DNA of 64,000 nucleotides from JAPWJZ01 sp041287865 (lineage in GTDB: Bacteria; Pseudomonadota; Alphaproteobacteria; Micavibrionales; UBA2020), in contig JBGGMV010000115.1 in assembly GCA_041287865.1 (NCBI GenBank), forward strand, positions 1-64,000, in the 5' to 3' direction. Below, piece after piece: positions 8,233 to 16,457 of the stretch (its first letter is position 1; every line of letters starts with the position of its first letter). A program made the translations under genes and the position numbers. The notes under the pieces are model-generated. The model searched no databases. It was not told where the DNA came from and saw only the letters and a list, made by a program, of their open reading frames with translations.

Positions 8233-8496
8233 CTATGGCGTCTGTTTGTAAGCACGGTAGGCCGCTTTCGCCGGGCCCTTGAAAAAGGCCGGAACGCTCG
8301 CGCCCACGGCAATTGACAAAGCCCTGATTGGAAGCGGTGCAGTACTCCCGACGGCGAGAACGATGGCCGACCCGAGGGCCGTGAATCCGGCGACCTTTGC
8401 CAGTTTTTTGCCGAGGTCCTTGCGGCCATCGTCGGCTGCGGCCTTGAAGGCGTTCCTCAATCTGCGCGGGAACAAAGATTCTTTGAAGTTTGACAC
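8233..8496 (-). CDS. Small hypothetical membrane protein, first gene of the unknown cluster
   Basis: 87 residues read from the GTG at 8496, which has AGGAG seven bases upstream; an ATG at 8556 in the same frame lacks a ribosome-binding site. The protein has a basic N-terminus (KESLFPRRLRN), a hydrophobic helix around residues 35-55 and a basic C-terminal tail. Small size, basicity and one to two membrane segments are holin-like or toxin-like in outline, but that is only a resemblance. It is the first gene after the leader element at 8700-8873. Confidence 0.6.
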   Translation of the reverse strand: MSNFKESLFPRRLRNAFKAAADDGRKDLGKKLAKVAGFTALGSAIVLAVGSTAPLPIRALSIAVGASVPAFFKGPAKAAYRAYKQTP

Positions 8497-8699
8497 GGAA
8501 TTCTCCTGTAGGCATGACGGGCCGCGCACGGCGTTACCCTGTCGTTTTATTTGCAAGTCTTTGGGGAGTGTGCCTGCGCGTTACGCGCAGGGCTTTGGGT
8601 CAACCTTGCTCAGGCAAGGTTGGGGAGAACGGGCGGCGCGCCGGCGAAGATAAGGCCGGACGGCAGAGGCCATACGTAGCCATCGAACTGGCTCGTAAA
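8497..8699. other. Leader region with two strong hairpins
   Basis: No gene is supported between the first cluster gene and the leader element. Two tight palindromes are visible: CCTGCGCG-TTA-CGCGCAGG (8573-8591) and AACCTTGC-TCAG-GCAAGGTT (8602-8621). Neither is followed by a T-tract on either strand, so they are not ordinary terminators. They lie in the untranslated leader of the small-gene cluster. Confidence 0.6.
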
Positions 8700-8873
8700 G
8701 TGCTGTGTGATTGCTGAAAAGCCCTTAACCACGTCACAACCTCGAACAAACAATGCTCGTGGTTGTTTTGGGAGTGCGACGGAAGGCGACAGGCGAGAAA
8801 CAATACCACTTTCAGGTAAAACCGCTCTGTCTCGTAAATGCACTCGGCTTCATGCCAAGCTAATCGATTCCCA
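8700..8873 (-). ncRNA. Leader element copy A, C4-antisense-RNA-like
   Basis: About 170 bases upstream of the small-gene cluster align with 24560-24725, which lies upstream of another unknown minus-strand gene. Shared blocks, read on the plus strand, include AACCGCTYTG, TGCACTCGGCTT and TAATCGAWTCCC in the same order and similar spacing. In the minus-strand orientation the second copy resembles the C4 antisense RNA / Icd region of P1- and P4-type phages, as I remember it. Copy A is more diverged in its downstream half. That the element is a transcribed RNA is inferred. Confidence 0.35.
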
Positions 8874-8927
8874 GGGTTATGTCAAAAATTAAACGGTAAT
8901 ACATTGAAACTAGGGAATAAACGAAGA

Positions 8928-10049
8928 TCACACCTTGATGCTAAGCCCGTTCACCGGTGTGTTGCGGCCGCCCGCGCGTTGTTGTTCGGGGGGCAGGCCG
9001 TCGGCGTAGATTTTGGGGTCGAGGCGGAAGGTGCCTTCCTTGTCCTTGTTCAGCTGTTCTTCGGCGAAGCGCCGCACCAGCGCGGGGAAGGTTTCGTTGG
9101 GCAGGCCGTAGGTCTTGTTCTGGACAAAGATTTCGGGCCGCCCCGCGACGCGGCGGAAGACGCGGTTGATGCAGGCCTGCAGCGTGTTCGCCACGCTGCG
9201 CTGCTGCACATAGGGCTTCAGGATGACGCGGGCCAGCGGGTTCAATATCTCGGGGTCTTTTTCCGACACCAGATAGGCGGCGAGCGAACCGGCGGCGATT
9301 TCGCGCGGCACGTAGGGATCGAACATCAACCCGCCCGAGCCCATGCAGGAGCTCCAGGCGCGGCCCGTCGACATATTCGCGATGTCGTTGACGTTGCGCG
9401 TCACCACCACCATGAGCGAGCCCAGCGTGCGCGATCCGTCGTTGATGAATTTTTCGCGCAGATCATCGTCCGTCAGCAGCTTGCCGATGCGGAACTGCTG
9501 CTTGCCCTTGGCGTCGGTCGCATAGCCGCCCGCGTAATCGGTGATGCTGTAACCCTTGCCCGCAAGCCATGCGGCGATTTCACCTTGCGCGGCCGATGTC
9601 ACGCCGCCTGCGCCGCTGACGCGCAGGTAAAGGCGGTCTTCCCTGCCGAACAATTCGGCCACGGTGCGATCCTCGAACCGCCGTTTCGCGGCGGCGGCAA
9701 CGTCGTCCTTCTGCTTCCATCCCATTACGGGCGAGGGATATTTGGTGGCGTCGGGGGATGACCTGTGCAGGCTCTGCTCGAAAACGATGCGGCGGCTCTT
9801 GATGGCGGCGGCGCCTTCCTGCGCCAGCGCGGCAAGTTCGGCCTGTTTCATGTCGGTGCCCTTGCGCGCGGCCTCGATGATGAGTGACGAAAGTCCTTCG
9901 GTGAGCGCGTCGGCATCCGCCGCGCCCTGCGGCACGGCCTTGCGCGCCCGCGCCGTCACGCTGTCACGAAACACATCGCGCAGCCTGCGCGCTTCGGCGG
10001 CTGGCAATATCTCGTAGGCGGGCGCGTCGTTTGCAATTTCTGGCGACAT
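8928..10049 (-). CDS. Conserved-looking hypothetical protein
   Basis: A 373-residue soluble protein with no signal peptide. Residues about 1-90 are helical and charged. The middle contains TVAELFGRED and a region rich in small residues. The best-conserved-looking block is MSTGRAWSSCMGSGG followed by AYLVSEKD and NPLARVILKPY, a segment I associate only vaguely with uncharacterised proteins. ATG at 10049 is used because upstream sequence is AT-rich and non-coding. It is flanked by the leader element of the small-gene cluster on one side and a short plus-strand gene on the other. Function unknown. Confidence 0.78.
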   Translation of the reverse strand: MSPEIANDAPAYEILPAAEARRLRDVFRDSVTARARKAVPQGAADADALTEGLSSLIIEAARKGTDMKQAELAALAQEGAAAIKSRRIVFEQSLHRSSPDATKYPSPVMGWKQKDDVAAAAKRRFEDRTVAELFGREDRLYLRVSGAGGVTSAAQGEIAAWLAGKGYSITDYAGGYATDAKGKQQFRIGKLLTDDDLREKFINDGSRTLGSLMVVVTRNVNDIANMSTGRAWSSCMGSGGLMFDPYVPREIAAGSLAAYLVSEKDPEILNPLARVILKPYVQQRSVANTLQACINRVFRRVAGRPEIFVQNKTYGLPNETFPALVRRFAEEQLNKDKEGTFRLDPKIYADGLPPEQQRAGGRNTPVNGLSIKV

Positions 10050-10256
10050 GGGGCTCCGGAATATGAGTTACATTTGTACCTCATGCTTAAATCTTATGTC
10101 AAATCATTTTTCAAGAGAAAATCAAGACTCCGCTGCCTCCAATGCCTCAATTTTTCCATGTATTTTCAATGCATAAGGGGATTTCCGTTGACGCTTTTGA
10201 ATGGGGTACAATAGGATGTATACATCGCGCCAACAACAGACAGGAGCAACGACAGC

Positions 10257-10559
10257 GTGTCCTTTTACATCGAACTCAAAAACTGGAACGACAACGGGCC
10301 GAAAACCTTCCTCGTCCAGTCATTCAACGCCGCCAGCAAATGCGTCAAGGAACCGAAAGGCATGTTCGGCTCGGCTGAATACGGGCCCGACCCGGGAACG
10401 ACGCGGGTCGTGCTGGATGCGGGCGGCTTCCGCGACGGCGGCGTCTGGGTGGAAATCCCCGTCGGTTACGAGGCGTTCAAGAAAGAACTGCTCGACGCGA
10501 AGGCGGCCAATACCATTCCCAGCTTCAGCTATTCGAAGAAATACGTTTTCGGCGGCTAG
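10257..10559 (+). CDS. Small hypothetical protein
   Basis: 100 residues from a GTG start with AGGAG (10242-10246) upstream. It is soluble, without cysteine-rich or membrane features, and has the look of a small beta-rich domain (FYIELKNW at the start, VWVEIPVGYE in the middle). An AT-rich segment with a TACAAT hexamer near 10207 may be its promoter. It converges with the RTX protease gene, which ends only 14 bases away. No family recognised. Confidence 0.65.
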   Translation: MSFYIELKNWNDNGPKTFLVQSFNAASKCVKEPKGMFGSAEYGPDPGTTRVVLDAGGFRDGGVWVEIPVGYEAFKKELLDAKAANTIPSFSYSKKYVFGG

Positions 10560-10573
10560 CCCGCCACCGCTTT

Positions 10574-13500
10574 TTACGACACGATCAAAGCGCCGGCCGT
10601 CTGCATCGCGGCTTCGTCGATAAAGCCGATTCTCTGCAGCGTGGCGACTGTCGTAAAGACGCTGCCGTTCAGCGCGCCGTCGGCGTCGACCTTGACGAGG
10701 GTGGTGGTGAGGCTGGTTCTGGTGACGTCGACGAAATCGGAGAGCAGGCTGGTCAGCGGATCGTAACCCGTCAGCAGCGCGGAGATATCCAGTTTATCGC
10801 CCACCGCGAAATCGGTCACCGTATCCATGCCCGCCGCGTCGATCACATAGGTGTCGTTGCCTAAACCGCCGGTGATTTTGTCGTTACCGAGCCCGCCATA
10901 AATAACATCATCGCCAAGGCCGCCGATCAGGCTGTCGATGCCGTCGCCGCCGTAAAGCGTGTCGTGTTCGGTGCCGCCGTCGAGCTTGTCGTTGCCAAGC
11001 CCGCCAGAAAGCGTGTCATTGCCCGCGCCACCCGTGAGCGTATCGATATCGGCGCCGCCCGTCAGCGTATCGTTGCCCGCATCGCCGTAAAGCTTGTTAA
11101 GGCCGAAGGCGTCACCGAGCACATCGTCGCCCTCGCCGCCATAGAGCATGTCGTTGCCGTATCCGCCGTCGAGCGTGTCGTTACCGAGCCCGCCCAGCAG
11201 CTTGTCATTCTCGCTGCCTCCGAAAAGACTGTCGTCGCCCGCGCCGCCGTCAAGCGTGTCGATGCTCCCGCCGCCGTTCAGCGTATCATTGCCGCCCTCG
11301 CCGTAAAGCTTGTCAGCGCCGATATCGTCGTCAAGGATATCGTCGTCATTGCCGCCATAGAGCACATCGTTACCGGCTTCGCCATAGAGGGTATCGAGGC
11401 CGTCGCCACCATAGAGCGTGTCGACGCCCTCGCCGCCGCCTGCGGTATCGTTGCCCGCGTCGCCGTAAATCTTGTCGTTACCTAACATCCCCCAGAGGGT
11501 ATCTATACCCGCCCCGCCGTAAAGCGTATCGTAACCATCGCCGCCCGCCAGAAGATCGTCGCCGCCGTCGCCGTAAATCCTGTCGTTCCCCACTTCGCCT
11601 TCCAGCCAATCGTCGCCGTCGCCGCCCTGCAACAGATCGTTGCCCAGGCCGCCGGAGGCCTGGTCATCCCCCGTACCGCCCGACAAGGTGTCGTCGCCAA
11701 CGTCGCCCCACAGCTTATCCACGCCGTCGCCGCCCGAAATCGTGTCGTTCGCGGCGGCGCCGTAGAGCGAGTCATCGCCCGCCCCGCCGTCGATCCGGTC
11801 ACTTCCGTTTTCGCCATGGATAATATCTTCGTCCGCGCCGCCCGAAATCAGGTCGTTGCCGTCGCCGCCCATGATCTCGTCGCGGCCGTTTTCACCGTAA
11901 ATCGTGTCATTGCCGCGATCGCCGTTAAGTCGGTCGTTGCCGTCGCCGCCCCAGACCTGGTCGTTGCCATCACCGCCCGAGATGATGTCGATGTCGCCCA
12001 TCCCGTAAAGCCTGTCGTCGCCGCCATTGCCGTTCACGTAGTCGTTGGCCACGTCGCCGGTCAGCGTGTCGCTGCCCGCGCCGCCGTTAAGATACATAGG
12101 CGGCGGCAGCAGCATTTCGGCATAGGTGTAAAGCCCGTCGTAGAACTGGAAAAACTCGATATCGGCCGCAAAAAGATCGGTGTCGCTCCAGTACATGATG
12201 CCCGGGTTGAGGACCGCCAGCAAACTGCCGTCCACGTTCACCGTGACGGTGTAATACATGCGCGAATTCTGCATCCGGGCGGTGTCGCTGCCGTCGCCAC
12301 CCGTGATGATGTCGTAACCGAAGCCGCCGGTGAGTGCGTCGTCGCCCGCGCCACCCGAGAGGATGTCATCGCCGTAGCCGCCGTCGACCCCGTCGTTGCC
12401 GTCGCCGCCATCTGCGATGTCGTCGCCGAATGATCCGCTGAGGAGATCGTCGCCGAGCCCGCCCGTAATGCTGTCGTTGTCGAAGCTGCCGTCTATTTGG
12501 TCGTTGCCCTCGCCGCCATCGACCGCGTCGCCGCCGCCGCCGCCATCAACCCTGTCGTTGCCAAGCCCGCCAGTGATGCTGTCCGCACCCCCGCCGCCAT
12601 TAATAGTGTCGTTGCCGTCGCCGCCCTCTAGCCTGTCGTTGCCATCACCGCTTTGCAGCGTATCGTTGCCGAGACCACCCTCCTGCGTATTTCCGGCCGT
12701 ACCGACCAGGTCGTAGGCATAGAGGTAATCGTCGCCGTCGCCGCCCGAGAGGTAGTCGCCGCCGTCAAAGGCGTTCAGCATGTCGTTGCCGTCGCCGCCC
12801 AGCAGCACGTCATGGCCGCCGCCGGAAGTAAGGCTGTCGTTGCCGAGGCCGCCGTCCAGCGTGTCGTTGCCGCCGGTGGTCGTGACGCGATCGTTGCCGT
12901 CGCCGCCGTAAATGGTGTCGTTGCCCCCGTAACCCTCGACGGTATCATTGCCATCGCCTGCATCAAGCATGTCGTTGCCGCTGCCGCCGCGAAGATAATC
13001 GTTACCCGCATCTGCGAAAAGCGTGTCATCGCCGCCGCCGCCGTGGATCGTATCGTAGCCGGATGTACCGGTGTGCGTCTCGCTGGCGGTGGTGCCCTCC
13101 CAGAATTCGCCGGGGTTGCCGTAGAGGACAAGGAGCTGCGCGTTGCTGTAGGTGGTGGAGCCGAACTTGACGTATTCGATATTGACCAGCGTATCGGTGC
13201 CGATGGTGGCCCCCGTGACAGTCCATGTCACCGCATCGACGTAAACGATGGTAAAGGTGGTGATGGAGAAGGTGTAGAGCACCGTGTCGCTGCCGCCCGC
13301 GCCGTTCAGGATGTTGTTGCCCGTGTTGCCGGTCAGCGTATCGCCATAGGCGCTGCCCACCAGGTTTTCGATTGTCGCGCCGTAGGCGATGGCGATGTTG
13401 TTGGTCGCGCCGACCGAACTGAATTTTCCGGCCACCAGCGTGAGTGTGCAGCCGCCTGTCGCGGCGGATGCGTCGAGGGTGTCGGTGCCGCCCGCGTCCC

Positions 13501-14134
13501 AGATAACGTAGAAATGGCCGGAGCGCAGGGCATAGGTGTCATTGCCCGTGTGCCATGAATTGTTCGCGCCATAGAGCGCCTGCAGCGCGGCCACGTCGTA
13601 CAGCATGTATGTTTCAGGCATGACCGGATAGTCGTAGGACATGACGGTATAGCGCGTGTTGTCCTCGGCATCGGGCAGCGAGTTGATCCCTTCAAACGAA
13701 TGCTTCAGCCCCAGCGCATGGCCGATTTCGTGCTGCAGCACGTAATAGCCATACTCGTCGGGATTGACGTCCTGGTTGTCGGGATTGTCCGTCGATATCC
13801 AGACGTCGCCAGCGACTTCCGTCGTGTCGGGGTAATAGGCCCAGGCGTCGTAGCCGATGGGCAGATCCGCCTGCCCGAAGCCCAGCTGCGCTGTGCTGTT
13901 GCTGGTAGTTTCGGTGAAGGTGATATTGGCGAAGCTGCTGATCTGGTCGAGGATATCCCTGACCGCTTCTTTCTGCGCCGTGGTGAACTGCGTGAAGCCG
14001 TCTGACTCGTAATCCGCAGGGCCGTACCACGATGGCGTAGCCGTCCAGAATTTATAGTACAGCGCTGTCGTGCCCACATGGGGCCAGACCTTGCCGCTCA
14101 ATAAATCGTCTACGTAGTAAGGCATGGGCGTCAA
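10574..14134 (-). CDS. Serralysin-type M10 metalloprotease with RTX repeats
   Basis: A secreted zinc protease of 1186 residues. The zinc site HEIGHALGLKH is at residues 135-145 and the Met-turn segment YTVMSYDY at 162-169, both diagnostic of serralysins. After residue about 350 come dozens of GGxGxDxx(L/I) calcium-binding nonapeptides forming beta-rolls, broken near residues 620-690 by a non-repeat module. The last 85 residues are a type I secretion signal closely similar to that of the giant protein at 52249-61314. No N-terminal signal and almost no propeptide are seen. Most serralysins are 450-500 residues; the extra length is RTX repeats. No ABC exporter or inhibitor gene is adjacent. Confidence 0.93.
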   Translation of the reverse strand: MTPMPYYVDDLLSGKVWPHVGTTALYYKFWTATPSWYGPADYESDGFTQFTTAQKEAVRDILDQISSFANITFTETTSNSTAQLGFGQADLPIGYDAWAYYPDTTEVAGDVWISTDNPDNQDVNPDEYGYYVLQHEIGHALGLKHSFEGINSLPDAEDNTRYTVMSYDYPVMPETYMLYDVAALQALYGANNSWHTGNDTYALRSGHFYVIWDAGGTDTLDASAATGGCTLTLVAGKFSSVGATNNIAIAYGATIENLVGSAYGDTLTGNTGNNILNGAGGSDTVLYTFSITTFTIVYVDAVTWTVTGATIGTDTLVNIEYVKFGSTTYSNAQLLVLYGNPGEFWEGTTASETHTGTSGYDTIHGGGGDDTLFADAGNDYLRGGSGNDMLDAGDGNDTVEGYGGNDTIYGGDGNDRVTTTGGNDTLDGGLGNDSLTSGGGHDVLLGGDGNDMLNAFDGGDYLSGGDGDDYLYAYDLVGTAGNTQEGGLGNDTLQSGDGNDRLEGGDGNDTINGGGGADSITGGLGNDRVDGGGGGDAVDGGEGNDQIDGSFDNDSITGGLGDDLLSGSFGDDIADGGDGNDGVDGGYGDDILSGGAGDDALTGGFGYDIITGGDGSDTARMQNSRMYYTVTVNVDGSLLAVLNPGIMYWSDTDLFAADIEFFQFYDGLYTYAEMLLPPPMYLNGGAGSDTLTGDVANDYVNGNGGDDRLYGMGDIDIISGGDGNDQVWGGDGNDRLNGDRGNDTIYGENGRDEIMGGDGNDLISGGADEDIIHGENGSDRIDGGAGDDSLYGAAANDTISGGDGVDKLWGDVGDDTLSGGTGDDQASGGLGNDLLQGGDGDDWLEGEVGNDRIYGDGGDDLLAGGDGYDTLYGGAGIDTLWGMLGNDKIYGDAGNDTAGGGEGVDTLYGGDGLDTLYGEAGNDVLYGGNDDDILDDDIGADKLYGEGGNDTLNGGGSIDTLDGGAGDDSLFGGSENDKLLGGLGNDTLDGGYGNDMLYGGEGDDVLGDAFGLNKLYGDAGNDTLTGGADIDTLTGGAGNDTLSGGLGNDKLDGGTEHDTLYGGDGIDSLIGGLGDDVIYGGLGNDKITGGLGNDTYVIDAAGMDTVTDFAVGDKLDISALLTGYDPLTSLLSDFVDVTRTSLTTTLVKVDADGALNGSVFTTVATLQRIGFIDEAAMQTAGALIVS
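10860..13080 (-). repeat. RTX nonapeptide-coding repeat DNA
   Basis: This segment of the protease gene consists of degenerate 27-base units coding for GGxGxDxx(L/I), with the plus strand reading GCCGCCxxxxxGxxGTCxxx over and over. The only long interruption is at about 12090-12310. The bias produces several unbroken readings on the opposite strand that are not genes. Confidence 0.85.
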
Positions 14135-14274
14135 AAACCGAGCAGATTCACATAAATAACATCCGTTCTTTATAATACGGCGGCGGGGGGTATTACAAGT
14201 ATTAATTATGGTAAATAAGGGCCCCTGAAAGACAGCCCGTTTGCCTTGCCGCCCTGTTTATTCCACAATACCCC

Positions 14275-14907
14275 ATGGCGAAAAACCGACCCCCCGTGAC
14301 CACAAAACCCTTCAACCCCAAGGACCTGCCGCAAGATCTCCGCGCGCAGGTGACCGAGGAATGGGTGCTGGGGGAGCTGCAGGCGAAGGGGCTGCTGGAC
14401 GAAGAAAAGGCCGACGCACGCTCCAGACCCGCCCGCGCCGACGCCTTCGAGCATCTGATGGCGGGCCTGCTGCTGGCGGCGCTGGCCGGTTTCTCGATGC
14501 ATTACCTGATAAAGGCGCCGGCCGCGCTCGCCGCCAGCTTCGCCCTGCTGGCGGCGGTTATTTTCGGCGCCGCGGCTTTCATGCGCGGCACGCCGCCGCC
14601 GGAGAGGGGCCGCAAGGCCTGGCTCTATAATTTCGGCGCGACCGCCAAAGGCAGGATCGCGCAAGTGCACGTGGTCTACGACAGCCGCATCAACACAAAG
14701 GGCGTGCGCTGCCATTACAGCTTCGTGGATGCGCAAGGCAACACGCATCACTGCGTGGAAATGCTGGAGCCCGCCGCCGTCCGCCCGCTGCTGGTGGCGG
14801 GACAGGAGGCGCCGGTGCTCTATCACCCCGCCCATCCCGCCATGCTGCACACGCTGCGCGTGCCGGCGGCGGCGGCGCTTTACGGCTGGAGGAACGATGC
14901 CGGCTAA
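14275..14907 (+). CDS. Hypothetical membrane protein, first of a tandem paralogous pair
   Basis: 210 residues. An N-terminal soluble stretch (LPQDLRAQVTEEWVLGELQAKGLL) precedes two adjacent hydrophobic helices at about residues 62-105, then a soluble domain containing HYSFVDAQGNTHH and VLYHPAHPAML. The soluble part has the outline of DUF3592-type domains, where a 'vlYdP.nP' strand is typical. It is a paralogue of the next gene, with matching RNLP/KDLP, EKWVAQELNAKGLL/EEWVLGELQAKGLL and LYHP blocks. Function unknown. Confidence 0.75.
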   Translation: MAKNRPPVTTKPFNPKDLPQDLRAQVTEEWVLGELQAKGLLDEEKADARSRPARADAFEHLMAGLLLAALAGFSMHYLIKAPAALAASFALLAAVIFGAAAFMRGTPPPERGRKAWLYNFGATAKGRIAQVHVVYDSRINTKGVRCHYSFVDAQGNTHHCVEMLEPAAVRPLLVAGQEAPVLYHPAHPAMLHTLRVPAAAALYGWRNDAG

Positions 14908-15526
14908 ACTCTTCAGCCCGCGCAACCTCCCGCCCGCGCTGCAGCCGCAGCTATCCGAAAAATGGGTCGCGCAGGAGTTGAATGCGAAAGGCCTGCTCTC
15001 CGCCTCGAAGGTGTCCTGTCTCGAGGACAAGCGCCGCTCGAGCGGGTTCCTCGGCTCCATTGCGGCTGTGGCCGTGGCCGGCATGACCGTCGTGGTCATG
15101 ACGAAGCTGGGCTTCGCTGTGAACGAGGCGCTGGTCGCGGGCGCGCTGGTCGCCGTCTTCGGCCTTGCCGCGGCGGCGATGCAGGGCGTCGACAATCACG
15201 GCGCGGACAAAAAATTCTGGCTGCACAATTTCGGCACGGCCGCCACCGGCAGGCTTTCCGCCGACGCGATGGTCGTCTATAACACCCACGGCATCGGCAT
15301 GGAAGCGAACGGGATCGTCATCATGTACATTTTCGAGGACGCCAAGGGCGTGAAGCACATGGGCGGAGAGGGTCTCGGCAAAGCCTACCTGCCCTGCCAG
15401 AGCGCGCTGAAGGGCGGAACCGAGGTGCAGATCCTCTACCACCCCGACCATCCCGAGATGAATACGATCTGCCTGCCGCTGTCGATGGAAGAGTATTGCC
15501 TGAGGAATGACAGGGAATGGGCGTAG
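14897..15526 (+). CDS. Hypothetical membrane protein, second of a tandem paralogous pair
   Basis: 209 residues from the ATG at 14897, which has GGAGG at 14888-14892 and overlaps the end of its paralogue by 11 bases; longer in-frame readings are arginine-rich shadow sequence. It repeats the layout of the upstream protein: soluble start with SEKWVAQELNAKGLL, two hydrophobic helices (about 50-95), then a soluble domain with FWLHNFGTAATG and ILYHPDHPEM. The overlap suggests coupled translation and perhaps a heteromeric membrane complex. Confidence 0.78.
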   Translation: MPAKLFSPRNLPPALQPQLSEKWVAQELNAKGLLSASKVSCLEDKRRSSGFLGSIAAVAVAGMTVVVMTKLGFAVNEALVAGALVAVFGLAAAAMQGVDNHGADKKFWLHNFGTAATGRLSADAMVVYNTHGIGMEANGIVIMYIFEDAKGVKHMGGEGLGKAYLPCQSALKGGTEVQILYHPDHPEMNTICLPLSMEEYCLRNDREWA

Positions 15527-15539
15527 GGTGGCCTAAGCT

Positions 15540-16079
15540 TTACTTCGATCCCTTTGAAACCACCTCGGCCGTTTTCGGCACGAAGCCAAACCATGATTTT
15601 TTGCCGGTTAAAGCCACTTCTGCACGCAAGGGGAAATCATCTGCCGTCGCCTGCGGCACGCAAAACCTTTTCTCGGAAGGTTCTATAATGAGACAGTTAC
15701 TGTATGAAGCACGCTTGTGCATTGAAAAAATTTCAGTGGCGCTCTCTCCGTCGGCAACGGTGACTACAGCGCCCAGCCCCGGCACCAATGCAATCCAGAG
15801 AGCTGCGCTGAAAATTGGCGCGAATATTAAAAACGCGACCTTGCTGGTCTTCTGCCCGTTTGGCGTACTCCCGAGTAATCCTGCCCGGCAAAGCCAAACC
15901 ATCACAACGCCGAAAACTACTCCAGTAACAATCGACAGCCAAAACCCGTAGAACCCCCACTGTTCACTGGGAATGAAGGATTTGGTTACAAGCCGCGCGG
16001 CAATAATCAGCAGAACGATGGGGCTTACGATAAGAGCCAAGGCGACGCGAGCAACCATTGAAGTCTTGGCTGCTTTCAT
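15540..16079 (-). CDS. Hypothetical membrane protein
   Basis: 179 residues with three hydrophobic helices in the first 100 residues (LIVSPIVLLIIAARLV; a second around 42-65; a third around 80-103) and a soluble C-terminal domain that contains two cysteines in NCLIIEPSEKRFC. The C-terminal domain most likely faces the periplasm. It converges with the tandem pair, whose second member ends 13 bases away. No family recognised. Confidence 0.7.
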   Translation of the reverse strand: MKAAKTSMVARVALALIVSPIVLLIIAARLVTKSFIPSEQWGFYGFWLSIVTGVVFGVVMVWLCRAGLLGSTPNGQKTSKVAFLIFAPIFSAALWIALVPGLGAVVTVADGESATEIFSMHKRASYSNCLIIEPSEKRFCVPQATADDFPLRAEVALTGKKSWFGFVPKTAEVVSKGSK

Positions 16080-16114
16080 CTACCGCTCCTCCCGAGTATT
16101 TAATATTATGAAAA

Positions 16115-16339
16115 CTACGCGATGATATCCGGCAGCAGCATGCTTTCGAGCTTGGAAATCTGGTCTTTGATGAAAAGCTTGCGCTTTTTCAGGCGCTGCA
16201 TGCGCAGGAAGTCGACGGGGACAACGTCGCCCAGCTGGTCGATGATGATGTCGAGGTCGCGGTGCTCCGTGCGGAGTTCCTCGAGCATCTTGTTCAGTTC
16301 TTCTTCTTCTTCTTGCATCATGCCGGGAATCTGTACCAC
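16115..16339 (-). CDS. YdcH/DUF465 family small helical protein
   Basis: A 74-residue, highly charged, all-helical protein. LRMQRLKKRKLFIKDQIS near the C-terminus is the hallmark of the DUF465/YdcH family, with an acidic first helix (EEEEELNKMLEEL). The family has no settled biochemical role; members are cytoplasmic and widespread in alphaproteobacteria. It is divergently oriented to the phosphofructokinase gene. Confidence 0.85.
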   Translation of the reverse strand: MVQIPGMMQEEEEELNKMLEELRTEHRDLDIIIDQLGDVVPVDFLRMQRLKKRKLFIKDQISKLESMLLPDIIA

Positions 16340-16457
16340 TTTCCTATCAAAGCGAAAATATATTATCAGGAAACCCTTGTTTTTTTAAGCTTTATTTGAT
16401 GCAATGCCGCAAAGGCTCGACTCTAAGGGGCCGGAATAATGCAAAGGGTAATGGAAT

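Noticed and set aside
8610..8843. Small minus-strand reading frame over leader element copy A
   Set aside because: It overlaps the element. The small frame over copy B (24567-24755) is only faintly similar, so translation is not supported, although an Icd-like peptide remains conceivable.
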